A DNA stretch of 64,000 nt from Bacteroidota bacterium (lineage in GTDB: Bacteria; Bacteroidota; Bacteroidia; Chitinophagales; Chitinophagaceae). Positions 26,528 through 35,902 of the stretch are shown here, in pieces (positions within the stretch are counted from its first letter, which is position 1; each line of letters begins with the position of its first letter). Made by a program: the position numbers and the translations under genes. The stretch covers positions 20,368 to 84,367 of the forward strand of contig JAPLEH010000038.1 in NCBI GenBank assembly GCA_026391455.1, written 5' to 3'. The notes under the pieces are model-generated. The model did not search any database and was not told where the DNA came from. It saw nothing but the letters and a program-made list of their open reading frames with translations.

Positions 26528-26560
26528 AAAGCCCCCGAATGAACCGGGGGCTTTCTTTTT
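26528..26560 (+). terminator. intrinsic terminator after the beta-barrel gene
   Basis: AAAGCCCCCG, 7-nt loop, CGGGGGCTTT, then CTTTTT. The 10-bp stem begins 22 nt after the stop codon. Confidence 0.9.
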
Positions 26561-26588
26561 GTACCGGTCAGCAGATGCAGTACATTTG
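26559..26588 (+). promoter_or_regulatory. Bacteroidota-type promoter for lysS
   Basis: TTG at 26559-26561, 19 nt, TACATTTG at 26581-26588, matching TTG-N19-TAnnTTTG. The -33 element overlaps the T-run of the preceding terminator, so one gene ends where the next begins. The leader would be about 35 nt. Confidence 0.65.
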
Positions 26589-26629
26589 CCGGACTTAAAT
26601 TTTCAACTTTACCATCAGTATAAATTTCA

Positions 26630-28171
26630 ATGAGTACACAACATTTATCAGAGCAGGAACAATTGAGACGGGAAAAACTGGCCGAACTGATCATCATGGG
26701 CATTGAACCCTATCCGGCAGCGCTCTTTCCAGTAAACGCCAACTCTGCCTATATAAAAGAACAGTTTACCGCAGAGCGAAAAGAAGAATTTGCAGACGTA
26801 TGCCTGGCAGGCCGTATCATGAGTGTGCGGGATATGGGCAAAGCCAATTTCGCAGTAATACAGGATTCACACGGGCGCATACAGCTTTACCTGAAAAGAG
26901 ATGATATATGTCCGGGTGAAGACAAGTCGCTGTATGATATCGTATGGAAAAAATTACTCGATTTTGGAGATATCATCGGTGTGAGAGGATATGTATTCAT
27001 CACTAAAACGGGTGAAACCTCCGTGCATGTGAAGGAACTTACCCTGCTCAGTAAATCATTGCGGCCCCTGCCCATGGTGAAAGAAGCAGAGGGACAGACA
27101 TTTGATGCAGTAACGGACCCAGAATTTAAATACCGACAGCGCTATGCAGACCTGCTGATCAATCCTACGGTAAAGGAAACTTTTATCAAACGCACCAAGC
27201 TGATTAATTCCATCCGTCAGTTTCTGAATGAGCAAGGCGCGCTCGAAGTGGATACGCCCGTATTACAAAGTATACCCGGCGGTGCGGCTGCACGGCCTTT
27301 CATAACCCATCACAACGCACTCGATATACCTTTGTACCTGCGCATTGCCAACGAACTCTACCTGAAGCGTCTCATCGTGGGTGGGTTTGATTGGGTATAT
27401 GAATTCAGCCGCAACTTCCGCAATGAAGGCATGGACCGCACACATAACCCCGAATTCACCATTCTGGAATTTTATACAGCGTATAAAGATTATTTCTGGA
27501 TGATGGAAACCACGGAACAACTGCTTGAAAAAGCAGCACAGGATGTTTGTGGTACCACCGATGTAACAGTAGGTACGAATACAATTTCCTTTAAAGCTCC
27601 TTTTAAACGCATCAGCATATTCGATGCAATAAACGAGCATACCGGGTTTGATGTAAGCCGGATGAATGAAGAGCAACTCCGTTCCGTATGCCGTCAGTTG
27701 CATATTCAAACCGACAATTCGATGGGCAAAGGCAAACTGATCGACGCTATTTTCGGAGAGAAATGTGAAAAGAACTATATACAGCCCACGTTTATTACCG
27801 ACTACCCGGTGGAGATGAGCCCGCTTACCAAAAAGCACCGAGACAAACAGGGATTGGTGGAACGTTTTGAACTAATGATCAATGGCAAAGAAATTGCCAA
27901 TGCATACAGTGAGCTGAATGATCCCATTGATCAGCGCGAGCGTTTTGAAGAGCAGGTAAAACTTTCCGAGCGCGGAGATGACGAAGCGATGTTCATCGAC
28001 TATGACTTCCTGCGTGCACTCGAATACGGCATGCCCCCCACAGCAGGTATCGGCTTCGGTATCGACCGTCTTTGCATGCTGCTCACCAATAGTCCATCTA
28101 TACAGGATGTGTTGCTGTTTCCGCAGATGCGGCCGGAGAAAGTTAGCGGGCAATCTGAAATAACAGAATAA
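26630..28171 (+). CDS. lysS: lysine--tRNA ligase, class II
   Basis: Charges tRNA-Lys with lysine. The protein is 513 residues (family about 490-510 plus a small C-terminal tail). The OB-fold anticodon-binding domain (about 50-150) has [20 protein letters not shown]. The class II catalytic domain has motif 2 [20 protein letters not shown] (about 263-282), the lysine pocket around [10 protein letters not shown], and motif 3 [12 protein letters not shown] near residues 477-488. It has its own promoter and ends at a bidirectional hairpin. Confidence 0.97.
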   Translation: MSTQHLSEQEQLRREKLAELIIMGIEPYPAALFPVNANSAYIKEQFTAERKEEFADVCLAGRIMSVRDMGKANFAVIQDSHGRIQLYLKRDDICPGEDKSLYDIVWKKLLDFGDIIGVRGYVFITKTGETSVHVKELTLLSKSLRPLPMVKEAEGQTFDAVTDPEFKYRQRYADLLINPTVKETFIKRTKLINSIRQFLNEQGALEVDTPVLQSIPGGAAARPFITHHNALDIPLYLRIANELYLKRLIVGGFDWVYEFSRNFRNEGMDRTHNPEFTILEFYTAYKDYFWMMETTEQLLEKAAQDVCGTTDVTVGTNTISFKAPFKRISIFDAINEHTGFDVSRMNEEQLRSVCRQLHIQTDNSMGKGKLIDAIFGEKCEKNYIQPTFITDYPVEMSPLTKKHRDKQGLVERFELMINGKEIANAYSELNDPIDQRERFEEQVKLSERGDDEAMFIDYDFLRALEYGMPPTAGIGFGIDRLCMLLTNSPSIQDVLLFPQMRPEKVSGQSEITE

Positions 28172-28192
28172 TCAATTGATTATAATAAAAGC

Positions 28193-28226
28193 AAAAGGAG
28201 TGTAGTTTTACACTCCTTTTACTTTT
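28193..28226. terminator. bidirectional terminator between lysS and the SDR gene
   Basis: AAAAGGAGTGTA, loop GTTT, TACACTCCTTTT: a perfect 12-bp stem with A-rich and T-rich flanks on both sides. It can serve lysS (+) and the convergent SDR gene (-). Confidence 0.85.
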
Positions 28227-28272
28227 AAGATATTATTGGTCAACCAAATTAATTCCATTATCTCGGTCGACG

Positions 28273-29091
28273 CTAAACAAACAAATCATTATACAACTGC
28301 GCATCGGGCACCACAGAATAATGTGACAGATCTGTAATTCCTTCTGCTGCGAGTACCTGCTCGTCAATAAAGAGATTGCCGGTACAACTGCCAGATGGTT
28401 TGCTTAAAATAAAATAAGCGGCATCGGCGAGTATATCCACCGTGCGGCTCATGTTGGCCAGCATCGCGCCTCCCAATAAATTGCGCACGGCGGCAGTATC
28501 AATCGTAGTGCGTGGCCATAATGAATTGGCTGCAATACGGTCTTTGGAAAACTCTTTGGCCCAGCCAATAGTCATCATACTCATGCTGTACTTGGTAACG
28601 GTATAGCCCACATGCTTATCAAACCACTTGGGATCCATATTCAGCGGAGGAGATAAAGTAAGAATATGCGGATTGGCTGATTTCTTTAAATGTGGGATAC
28701 AAGTTTTCGTTACAATAAACGTACCTCTTACATTAATACTATGCATCAGATCAAAACGCTTGGTCTCCGTTTGTTCGGTAGTAGTAAGCGATATCGCTGA
28801 TGCATTATTGATGAGTATATCAATGCCTCCAAAGGTCTCCACAGCTTTATCCACTACGTGCTGCACCTGCTCTTCATAGCGTATATCACATTGTATGGCT
28901 AGTGCTTTTCCCCCTGCTGCTTCCATCTCCGCCGCAGCGCTGAAAATAGTTCCGCCCAGCTTAGGATTCTCTTCCACGCTTTTAGCGGCAATTACAATAT
29001 TGGCTCCTTCGGCAGCTAATTTTAATGCGATGGCCTTTCCGATACCACGGGTGGCGCCTGTAATGAGCACCGTTTTATTGGCAAATGACAT
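28273..29091 (-). CDS. short-chain dehydrogenase/reductase (HSDL2-like)
   Basis: Cytosolic NAD(P)-dependent oxidoreductase of 272 residues. The Rossmann motif TGATRGIG is at about 11-18, with the cofactor-region IQCDIRYEEQ, the NNAS motif (about 91-94), the catalytic serine in LTLSPPLN and YTVTK with Tyr/Lys (about 164-168). The order and SPPLN sequence resemble the HSDL2/SCP-x type of SDR, thought to act on lipid or acyl substrates. It starts 30 nt after the aldo/keto reductase stop, so both are likely one unit. Confidence 0.9.
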   Translation of the reverse strand: MSFANKTVLITGATRGIGKAIALKLAAEGANIVIAAKSVEENPKLGGTIFSAAAEMEAAGGKALAIQCDIRYEEQVQHVVDKAVETFGGIDILINNASAISLTTTEQTETKRFDLMHSINVRGTFIVTKTCIPHLKKSANPHILTLSPPLNMDPKWFDKHVGYTVTKYSMSMMTIGWAKEFSKDRIAANSLWPRTTIDTAAVRNLLGGAMLANMSRTVDILADAAYFILSKPSGSCTGNLFIDEQVLAAEGITDLSHYSVVPDAQLYNDLFV

Positions 29092-29121
29092 GTACGTTGT
29101 TTTTATAAATGAAGTGCATCG

Positions 29122-30111
29122 TTAAAACTCAGGTAATACCGGTTTTGTCTGCACAATATCTTCAATTTTTTTCATTACGGCATCATCCATTTTGGCTGCC
29201 GCATCCAGTGATGAGAGGTTTTCGAGCAATTGCTCTTTTCGGGTAGCTCCCAGTATAGCGGTCGTCACATTGGGGTTTTTGATACACCAGCCTATGCTCA
29301 TGGCAGCCATGGATATACCCAGTTCGTTGGCGAGACCCGCCAACCCTTTTACTTTTTGCAGCAAATCATCTTTCATCCATCTGTCTTTCAGCCAATCGAA
29401 GCCGGTGAGCCCAAAGCGACTGTCTTCCGGAATACCATCGTTGTACTTACCACTCAACAATCCTGATGCAAGCGGGCTCCAGATGGTAGTGCCCATGCCT
29501 ACCGTTTTAAAAACCATCTGGTATTCATTTTCCAGTTTATTCCGCTCCAGCAGATTGTATTGCGGCTGTTCTACCGATGGGCCGATAAGCCCGTATTGTG
29601 CCGCCACCCGGTGCGCTTCCATGATCTCTACCCCACTCCATTCGCTGGTGCCCCAGTACAATACTTTTCCCTGCTGGATCAAATGATGCATGGCCCATAC
29701 CGTTTCTTCAATGGGTGTTTTCTTATCGGGCCGGTGACAAAAAAATAAATCAAGGTAATCCGTTTGCAATCGTTTCAAGGCTTCATTACAAGCTTCCGTT
29801 AGGTGTTTACGACTGAGGCCGGTCTGGTTGGGTTTATTTTCCTTACCCCGCCAGCCAAAAAAGGCTTTGGAAGAAACGGTATAGGAAGTACGGTCCCAGT
29901 TTTTTTTCTTCAACACGCGACCCATCATGTTCTCACTTTCGCCGAGCGCATACACTTCGGCATTATCAAAAAAATTAACGCCATGATCATAGGCGATACC
30001 CATTAATTCATCGGCCACGCTATCGTCTATCTGTTTATGAAAACTGACCCAGCTTCCAAATGACAACACACTCAATTGAAGGCCTGTGCGGCCCATGTTC
30101 CGGTATTCCAT
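29122..30111 (-). CDS. aldo/keto reductase (potassium-channel beta-subunit/MgrA type)
   Basis: NADPH-dependent TIM-barrel reductase of 329 residues. The catalytic set is visible: NFFDNAEVYALG (Asp and Tyr, about 50-57), the lysine in SSKAFFG (about 84) and the histidine in FCHRPD (about 124). The C-terminal cofactor site includes AILGATRKEQLLENL. The sequence type (MEYRNMGRTGLQLSVLSFG start) fits the AKR6/14 group that detoxifies aldehydes such as methylglyoxal. The substrate is inferred. The SDR gene is next on the same strand. Confidence 0.92.
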   Translation of the reverse strand: MEYRNMGRTGLQLSVLSFGSWVSFHKQIDDSVADELMGIAYDHGVNFFDNAEVYALGESENMMGRVLKKKNWDRTSYTVSSKAFFGWRGKENKPNQTGLSRKHLTEACNEALKRLQTDYLDLFFCHRPDKKTPIEETVWAMHHLIQQGKVLYWGTSEWSGVEIMEAHRVAAQYGLIGPSVEQPQYNLLERNKLENEYQMVFKTVGMGTTIWSPLASGLLSGKYNDGIPEDSRFGLTGFDWLKDRWMKDDLLQKVKGLAGLANELGISMAAMSIGWCIKNPNVTTAILGATRKEQLLENLSSLDAAAKMDDAVMKKIEDIVQTKPVLPEF

Positions 30112-30189
30112 ATATGAATGATTTTAGAATGAACTTTGAAGTCTTGAAGTTACAAAACAATGAACAACCCTTTCCGGGTGAAGGTTCAT

Positions 30190-30801
30190 TTATTCCGGGA
30201 ACCCTCCCTCTTTTACTTTGAGCTGGCCGGTAACTTCTTTAAAAGTAACACGGCTAAAATCCTGCGTGGCTTCGAGTCCTTTGCCGGGATATATCTTTTT
30301 ATCAAGCGTGCGGTACTCCGCATATTTATCTGTGTAAAAAAGTTTGGTGTTCTGGTCCCACCAAAGGTCCTGGCATTTCAGGGTATCTCCCTTGATATTG
30401 ATCACCACCACGCTGTCGCGCAGATATACTTTATTGAGATTGTCGAAGTATTTGCCATAACGGCAATCCAGCCAGGATTCCTTTACAACGGTACTGTCAT
30501 TGTAAAAATCAACGTGCAGTGATTTGGGAAATTCTGTATAAAAAGTATCAGCCGATACACGGTACATCAAAGGAGCGGTGAGACGGGCCCTTAATTTACC
30601 TTCCTGACTCAGGAAGCTTTCCACATTGGTGGCTTCTTCCTGCAAGACAATCTTTTTGGTCCAGTCCTGAATCCTTTTTTCATCGTTCTCACAGGAATAG
30701 AAAAATAATGTCAGGACGGTAAAGAGCAATAACAGAAAGCCATTGCGGGATTTTGCCCCTGCAATTGAACGATCCGTTATATCAGTAGCCTGAGCCTTCA
30801 T
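30190..30801 (-). CDS. lptC: LPS export protein LptC
   Basis: Protein of 203 residues with a single N-terminal hydrophobic segment (about 24-37) followed by cysteine in FYSCEN, so it may be a lipoprotein rather than the bitopic form of E. coli. The periplasmic domain has the LptC pattern of beta-jellyroll strands: KLRARLTAPLMYRV, FPKSLHVDFYND, GDTLKCQDLWWDQ and GKGLEATQDFSRVTFKEVTG. LptC passes LPS from LptBFG to LptA in the periplasm. It lies 21 nt after an outer-membrane protein gene, in the order coaX, OMP, lptC. Confidence 0.88.
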   Translation of the reverse strand: MKAQATDITDRSIAGAKSRNGFLLLLFTVLTLFFYSCENDEKRIQDWTKKIVLQEEATNVESFLSQEGKLRARLTAPLMYRVSADTFYTEFPKSLHVDFYNDSTVVKESWLDCRYGKYFDNLNKVYLRDSVVVINIKGDTLKCQDLWWDQNTKLFYTDKYAEYRTLDKKIYPGKGLEATQDFSRVTFKEVTGQLKVKEGGFPE

Positions 30802-30822
30802 GCATAGAAATCACGGAAAGGA

Positions 30823-32280
30823 TTAATCGTATTTTCTTTTGATGAACCAGATATCGCTGAGCGAAAAGCCTACGGAGAAACGGAACAGGTTTTCGCGAAG
30901 GATGTTATTACTGTTTCCCCGTTTACCATATTCAAATGCGAGGTTGATAAGGGTATTCTGGTTAGGGGCCTGGCGGCTGTACTTCAGCGGTAAACCCAAT
31001 CCGAAGGAACCACCTAATACACCCAGTTTTTGATTTCCAACTTTTATATAATCGGGGCCACCGAATACACCGAAACGATAGGTTACGTTACTGAAATAAT
31101 TTCGCTTGGGTACGGGCCTGAATTCACCTCCTGCCTTTATTTCCCATTTATTTTTCACCGAATCCCGCTGACCATAATAACGATAGTTACCCCAGTTTTG
31201 CATATTGAAATCTACTCCGAATAACCATCCGCCTTCTTTGTTCAGCACAGCAAATTTTTGTAAAATAAATCCAACAGTGATGGATGCAGGTATTTCAATT
31301 TTACCTGCCACATCTTTGGTATCGGATACACTGTCCAGCCGCACGTTTCCGAGTGTGGCATCGAATAAGTAAGTTTCGCGAAGCACGTCCTGTTTTGCAT
31401 TCATTTTCTGGCCCAGGGTTCCGAATGCACCCACGGTCAGCATCATTTTATTTTTCAAAGGCCTGGCATACTGAATACCGGCATTGAGATAAATATTGCC
31501 GAATGTAGTCTTCGTTTCATAGTTGGCAGAATTATACTCCACAGTATCATTGATAAGTGAACGGCGGGTACTGTAATCTTTTTTACCAAACATATACCCG
31601 GCATTGAATCCGATACTCAGTTTCTCTTCCATTCCATTTTTAGCAGAATCGGTGTACACCTTACTGAACACGGAAAAACCCGTACCCATTGAAACGAGGT
31701 ATGAGCCTCCATCACCCGTAAAAGTGGTATAGGCGCTGTCGATTGGTAATCCGGTTAGCGGATCTTTCAATCGTTCGGTGCGGAACATATTATAACTGAT
31801 CCGGGATACAGGACGCAACCCAAAACTTACACCCCAGTCCTTTTTTATCGGTAGCCCCACCTGCACATAAGAAAAGAGGGCATTACTAGCTACAAATTTT
31901 GCATTGGTGGATTTTTCGCGTAGTGTTCTGCTATCCATGTTCACACCGATGTCCAAAATGGCCCTTCCGGACGAAAGTTTTTTGGTTTTACTCTCCCGGA
32001 TGGCGAAAAATGAGGCATAAGAGGCCGGATTATTGAAGTTAATCGTCAACATATCTGCGTACGCGGCAGTAATGCCACCCATTCCTCTCGTGGTAATATT
32101 GGTGGAAGGCACCAAATCTCCGATGCCATATCTTGAATAAGGGGAGTTGTCCTGAGCGGAAACGGATTGAGAGGTACAAAAAACGGATATCAGCAACGTC
32201 ACGAAAAGGCCGCGCTTTTTAGCCGTAAATCGGTATAACGTATTGATTCTCTTAGGGGTTATTAAATTCACTAATTGCAT
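30823..32280 (-). CDS. outer-membrane beta-barrel protein encoded between coaX and lptC
   Basis: Protein of 485 residues. A long, basic N terminus (about 1-42) ends SVSAQD, a probable signal peptide. Early motif DNSPYSRYGIGDLVPSTNI and GMGGITAAYADMLTINFNNPAS resemble the N-terminal region of FadL/OmpP1-type and PorV-type barrels. Many amphipathic strands follow, ending FRFSVGFSLSDIWFIKRKYD. It overlaps the coaX 3' end by 29 nt, so translation is coupled. The family is frequent in Bacteroidota in this gene order, but I know of no assigned function; a link to LPS or lipid trafficking is inferred from lptC. Confidence 0.82.
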   Translation of the reverse strand: MQLVNLITPKRINTLYRFTAKKRGLFVTLLISVFCTSQSVSAQDNSPYSRYGIGDLVPSTNITTRGMGGITAAYADMLTINFNNPASYASFFAIRESKTKKLSSGRAILDIGVNMDSRTLREKSTNAKFVASNALFSYVQVGLPIKKDWGVSFGLRPVSRISYNMFRTERLKDPLTGLPIDSAYTTFTGDGGSYLVSMGTGFSVFSKVYTDSAKNGMEEKLSIGFNAGYMFGKKDYSTRRSLINDTVEYNSANYETKTTFGNIYLNAGIQYARPLKNKMMLTVGAFGTLGQKMNAKQDVLRETYLFDATLGNVRLDSVSDTKDVAGKIEIPASITVGFILQKFAVLNKEGGWLFGVDFNMQNWGNYRYYGQRDSVKNKWEIKAGGEFRPVPKRNYFSNVTYRFGVFGGPDYIKVGNQKLGVLGGSFGLGLPLKYSRQAPNQNTLINLAFEYGKRGNSNNILRENLFRFSVGFSLSDIWFIKRKYD

Positions 32281-32980
32281 ATAGACCTTTAAATATTAAA
32301 TCAGGGTCTGCAAATATCTTGTTTTTAATATGGGAAGCCAAATACACTATATCCCCCCCGGTTAACAGGACGTTAAAGTTCCGGTACCGCTCCCGGTATG
32401 CACTGATAATGCCATCTATCTCTTTGGCCAGGCCCAATACCACCCCGGAGAGGATATTCGTTTGGGTATCATACCCAACCAGCGGTACATTGCTGTCAGC
32501 TTTGACCAGTGGGAGTTTAGCAGTATAATAATTCAGCGATTTAAGGCGCATTTCGAGCCCCGGGGATATGGACCCACCCACGAACTCGTGGTATTTATTA
32601 ATGAAATTGTAGGTAACACAGGAACCCATTCCAATTATCAGGTTATGCGTAGTGGGATAGAAATGTACCGCCGCTGCCGTCAATGCCAGACGGTCGGCCC
32701 CGATGGTTTCCGGTTTACCCACCGGCGTGGTAAAAGACAATTTGGTAAGGTAACTCAGTTTGTGAAAACGGGTAGCCAAAGCCAGCACCTCTTCAATAGC
32801 CGGATTATGATCAATCACGGAAGAGAGAATCGACTTGTCTGGTTTCACCCTGTTCAGCAAAGCCTGCATGGTCTCCACCGAATCGTCGGGCAATACCACC
32901 GATTCCTTTATTTCATCCCCGTGAAAAAGAGCTGCTTTTTTACGGGTATTTCCAAAGTCGAAGCAAAGTGTTACCGGCAT
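32252..32980 (-). CDS. coaX: type III pantothenate kinase
   Basis: First step of coenzyme A synthesis: pantothenate plus ATP to 4'-phosphopantothenate. The protein is 242 residues (family about 240-260). Motifs are LCFDFGNTRKKAALF (phosphate 1, about 4-18), GADRLALTAAAVHFYP (about 94-109), LIIGMGSCVTYNFI (about 114-127) and GGSISPGLEMRLKSLN. It is not homologous to CoaA/CoaW, and the DFGNT motif is diagnostic. It starts 19 nt after the LON-domain gene and overlaps the next gene by 29 nt. Confidence 0.95.
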   Translation of the reverse strand: MPVTLCFDFGNTRKKAALFHGDEIKESVVLPDDSVETMQALLNRVKPDKSILSSVIDHNPAIEEVLALATRFHKLSYLTKLSFTTPVGKPETIGADRLALTAAAVHFYPTTHNLIIGMGSCVTYNFINKYHEFVGGSISPGLEMRLKSLNYYTAKLPLVKADSNVPLVGYDTQTNILSGVVLGLAKEIDGIISAYRERYRNFNVLLTGGDIVYLASHIKNKIFADPDLIFKGLYAISEFNNP

Positions 32981-32999
32981 AATTTGGTTTTATATTCCT

Positions 33000-33635
33000 T
33001 TACAGGTTGAACCCGCTCAGGTTTTTAAAATGTCCGTTCATTTTTATCCGATCTTTCAGTTCTTCCACTCCTGCCAGTGTGGATAATACTCTTGCGATAT
33101 GCAGCCGGAGATATTCCAACCGCTGACGCTCATCAAAAAGTCCGAGCAATTCATATTCTTCCGTAAGTGAAAGCCCCACATGGTGTGCCACATCATAACT
33201 GGTAAGGGCCTCCGGCTCTTTTTTGAAGTCTTTGCTCACCTTGAGATGCTGATGCAGTTCCCGGAGATTGGTCATTACTGTTCGCATCAGCTCTTCATTT
33301 CCCACGGCCCGGTTTGGCGGATAGTTCACAATAGCACCGCTGTATAATTTGTCTGGTATTTCCCTGATCAGTTCCAGTATGCGAAACACTTTGATGCCTC
33401 TGGTCTTTATATCCATTTCCCCATTATCATACACTTTGGACAATTCAGTTATTTCCACAAGCGTGCCATAGTCACGCACTTTATTTTCAAGCACAGCAGG
33501 AATACCAAAGGGCTTGCCGGCTGTATGGCATTCCTGAATGAGTTGTTTATACCGGGGTTCAAAAATGTGAAGGTTCAGGTTTTCGCCGGGATACACTACC
33601 AGGTTCAATGGAAAAATGGGAATGAAATTGGTCAT
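33000..33635 (-). CDS. LON peptidase substrate-binding domain protein
   Basis: Stand-alone LON N-terminal domain of 211 residues, without the ATPase or protease part of Lon. Seen are FIPIFPLNLVVYPGENLNLHIFEPRY (split: FIPIFPLNLVVYPGE then HIFEPRYKQLI), PFGIPAVLENKVRDYGTLVEI and the DIKTRGIKVFRI strand. The C-terminal helices (about 120-205) match. Such proteins may recognise unfolded proteins, but no function is proven. It heads the run LON, coaX, OMP, lptC. Confidence 0.9.
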   Translation of the reverse strand: MTNFIPIFPLNLVVYPGENLNLHIFEPRYKQLIQECHTAGKPFGIPAVLENKVRDYGTLVEITELSKVYDNGEMDIKTRGIKVFRILELIREIPDKLYSGAIVNYPPNRAVGNEELMRTVMTNLRELHQHLKVSKDFKKEPEALTSYDVAHHVGLSLTEEYELLGLFDERQRLEYLRLHIARVLSTLAGVEELKDRIKMNGHFKNLSGFNL

Positions 33636-33725
33636 ACGTTCTTTTCAGTTTGCAAATTGCAGTATGCGGTCAATATCCCCAAATTAATATTCGATCTTTT
33701 ACGTTTATTTATCGCCCTTTATGCA

Positions 33726-34478
33726 TCAACCTTTATTCAATTCCCGGAGGCGGGCATACTTTAAAAATGTATAGTAGGCAGTCATTTTTGCACAGAGATA
33801 GCCTTCATAGCCATCCAGGAAACCGAGTTTCAAAAAATAATAGTGAAAAAAAGCGAACCCGGGAGAAAGCCGCAATTTGAACCAGCTTGCTTTTTTACCC
33901 TGGCGGAAATATTTCTCCCCGTTGAGCATGGCATACTTGCACATTTTACTGCTGTAATCAGCTATGTCTGCCATTGAATAATGGAGTACATGGCCCCTGA
34001 TCTTTTTACTGACAAAACCATCGGGCCATTGCAATGCTTCGTGTACCGGGGCTTCATTCCAGTGTACCTGTTGCCGGTTGAAGAGACGGATATGATGATC
34101 GCCGCCCCATTCACCATATTTGATCTGTTTTTGACCTAAGAAGCTTTTAAAAGACAGATCAAACACTGTTTGTTCAACGCTTGTATCAAACTTGCTCAGC
34201 TCTTTTTTCAGTTCTTCATCAATGGCCTCATCGGCATCCAGGCTCAGTACCCAATCATATTTGGCCAGCGCATTGGCATTATTCTTTGTTTTGCCAAAAC
34301 CTTCCCAGCTTCCTTCGTGCAATCGGACCGGGAATTGCCGTACGATATCCTGTGTACCATCCGTACTTCCATTATCATACACAACGATATCGTCACTCGC
34401 CCCCTGCAGGCTTTGCAGAGTACGTGCAATCACGTCGGCTTCATTGCGGCATACAATAACAATGGATACAGGTGCCAT
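33726..34478 (-). CDS. family 2 glycosyltransferase (WaaE/KdtX-like)
   Basis: Cytosolic or membrane-associated inverting transferase of 250 residues. It starts VSIVIVCRNEADVIARTLQS, then DNGSTDGTQDIV, and the DxD-type metal site VLSLDADEAIDEEL (about 83-96). Later parts (IKYGEWGGDHHIRLFNRQ, VHWNEAPVHEAL) match the WaaE/KdtX subgroup that adds a sugar to the LPS core. That fits the following glycan genes and lptC, but the substrate is inferred. The 142-nt gap to meaB is divergent. Confidence 0.9.
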   Translation of the reverse strand: MAPVSIVIVCRNEADVIARTLQSLQGASDDIVVYDNGSTDGTQDIVRQFPVRLHEGSWEGFGKTKNNANALAKYDWVLSLDADEAIDEELKKELSKFDTSVEQTVFDLSFKSFLGQKQIKYGEWGGDHHIRLFNRQQVHWNEAPVHEALQWPDGFVSKKIRGHVLHYSMADIADYSSKMCKYAMLNGEKYFRQGKKASWFKLRLSPGFAFFHYYFLKLGFLDGYEGYLCAKMTAYYTFLKYARLRELNKG

Positions 34479-34620
34479 GGTTGCAAAGATTACATCTTTT
34501 TACAGGGCTTCCAATTTTTATCCCCCATCTTTCCGGGTCAAAAAAACAGCCCGTCTGGCTTTGTATAATCCGATAGGCCTACTTTTGCAGTCACAGGTAC
34601 ACAACCCGTTTAAGGTTTTG

Positions 34621-35538
34621 ATGGCACGGGGCTTATTCCGTATGTGGCAGCAATTATTACATCAGATTCAGCAGGGAGATATCAAGGCCCTGGCCAGGAG
34701 CATTTCGCTGGTGGAAAATGAATATCCGGGATATGAAGAATTACTCCAATCCATACCTGCCTCTACTACCCGTATTATCGGTGTAACAGGCCCGCCCGGA
34801 GCAGGCAAAAGTACCCTGGTGGATGCCATGATCGGATCGCTGACCAATAGTGGAAAAAAAGTGGCTGTGCTTTGTGTCGATCCTTCTTCTCCGTTCAACC
34901 TCGGGGCAGTATTGGGTGATAGAATTCGAATGAGTGAATGGTACACCCATCCCAATGTTTTTATCCGTTCGCTGGCGACCCGTGGATCTATGGGCGGTCT
35001 GCATCCCAAAATCATAGAGATAACCGACTTGCTGAAAGCTTTTGCATTTGATCATATCATCGTGGAAACCGTAGGTGTGGGACAAAGTGAAATTGAAATT
35101 GCGGGCCTGGCCGATGTAACCGTAGTAGTAATGGTACCTGAAGCGGGCGACGAAGTACAGACCATGAAAGCGGGTCTGATGGAAATCGCGGATATATTTG
35201 TGGTGAATAAAAGTGACCGGCCGGGTGCCGATCTGTTTGTAAAAAATCTTTTATCCATGCTGGCCCCTGCTTTTTCCAATCATTACCATGAAGTGCCGGT
35301 GATCAAGACCGTGGCATCGCAGAAAGAAGGTATACAGGAACTTATGAATGTATTGTTGCATGCATTACAAAAAGCCCATGTGAATGATAAGCATTTCTGG
35401 CTGCTAGCCGAAAAAGCATATCGTCTCATCGAACAAAAAAGAATGAAAGGCATCAGCCGGGCTGAGTTGAAAAAAGAGATCGAGCAGGTGTATCTGAAAA
35501 ACAATTTCAATTTGTATAAATTTATAGCTGATAAATAA
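34621..35538 (+). CDS. meaB: MeaB-type GTPase (methylmalonyl-CoA mutase chaperone)
   Basis: G3E P-loop GTPase of 305 residues that protects and reactivates B12-dependent methylmalonyl-CoA mutase. Walker A VTGPPGAGKSTLVDAM is at about 54-69, with VDPSSPFNLGAVLGDRIRM, RSLATRGSMGGLHPKI and ETVGVGQSEIEIAGLADV (switch/Walker B), and NKSDRPGAD for guanine. The frame is open far upstream (from 34192), but homology begins near 34621; ATG 34642 (MWQQLL) is an equally good start. TACTTTTG at 34580-34587 may be the -7 element. The mutase genes are not in the window. Confidence 0.94.
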   Translation: MARGLFRMWQQLLHQIQQGDIKALARSISLVENEYPGYEELLQSIPASTTRIIGVTGPPGAGKSTLVDAMIGSLTNSGKKVAVLCVDPSSPFNLGAVLGDRIRMSEWYTHPNVFIRSLATRGSMGGLHPKIIEITDLLKAFAFDHIIVETVGVGQSEIEIAGLADVTVVVMVPEAGDEVQTMKAGLMEIADIFVVNKSDRPGADLFVKNLLSMLAPAFSNHYHEVPVIKTVASQKEGIQELMNVLLHALQKAHVNDKHFWLLAEKAYRLIEQKRMKGISRAELKKEIEQVYLKNNFNLYKFIADK

Positions 35539-35544
35539 TAAAAA

Positions 35545-35814
35545 ATGGAAACAATACCCAATGAAGAATTTCCGCGCGTGGGCGATACAACCCCGGCCGG
35601 CATAATGGTGGAGCCCGGAAAAGTGTATTCCTGGTGCAGTTGTGGTCTTACGCAAAAAGAACCATTTTGTGACGCTTCGCATAAAGTCATCGAAGGAATG
35701 CCCTATCGCAGTATCAAAGTCTCGTTTGATAAAGCTGAAGAGGTTTGGTTTTGCCGTTGCAAGCAAACCAAGACCCCTCCGTTTTGTGATGGCAGTCATA
35801 ACAAACTGTCGTAA
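35545..35814 (+). CDS. double CDGSH iron-sulfur protein
   Basis: Small protein of 89 residues with two CDGSH-type 2Fe-2S motifs. The first is C-S-C-G-L-T-Q-K-E-P-F-C-D-A-S-H (about 31-46), with Ala in place of Gly. The second is C-R-C-K-Q-T-K-T-P-P-F-C-D-G-S-H (about 70-85). Each supplies three Cys and one His. Bacterial two-motif forms resemble the MitoNEET/Miner2 layout in one chain. It starts 6 nt after meaB, so it is co-transcribed. A redox or cluster-transfer role is likely, with partner unknown. Confidence 0.93.
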   Translation: METIPNEEFPRVGDTTPAGIMVEPGKVYSWCSCGLTQKEPFCDASHKVIEGMPYRSIKVSFDKAEEVWFCRCKQTKTPPFCDGSHNKLS

Positions 35815-35902
35815 AACGAAACAGCTCCTGCTGCACGATGGCTCAAGCTATGAAGTGGGCCGACCCAACTGTTCAGAGTATGAAAAATGCTGCAACTACA
35901 CT

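Noticed and set aside
34192..34620. Long upstream extension of the MeaB frame
   Set aside because: It runs antisense through the GT2 gene and has no MeaB homology; the family N terminus begins near 34621.
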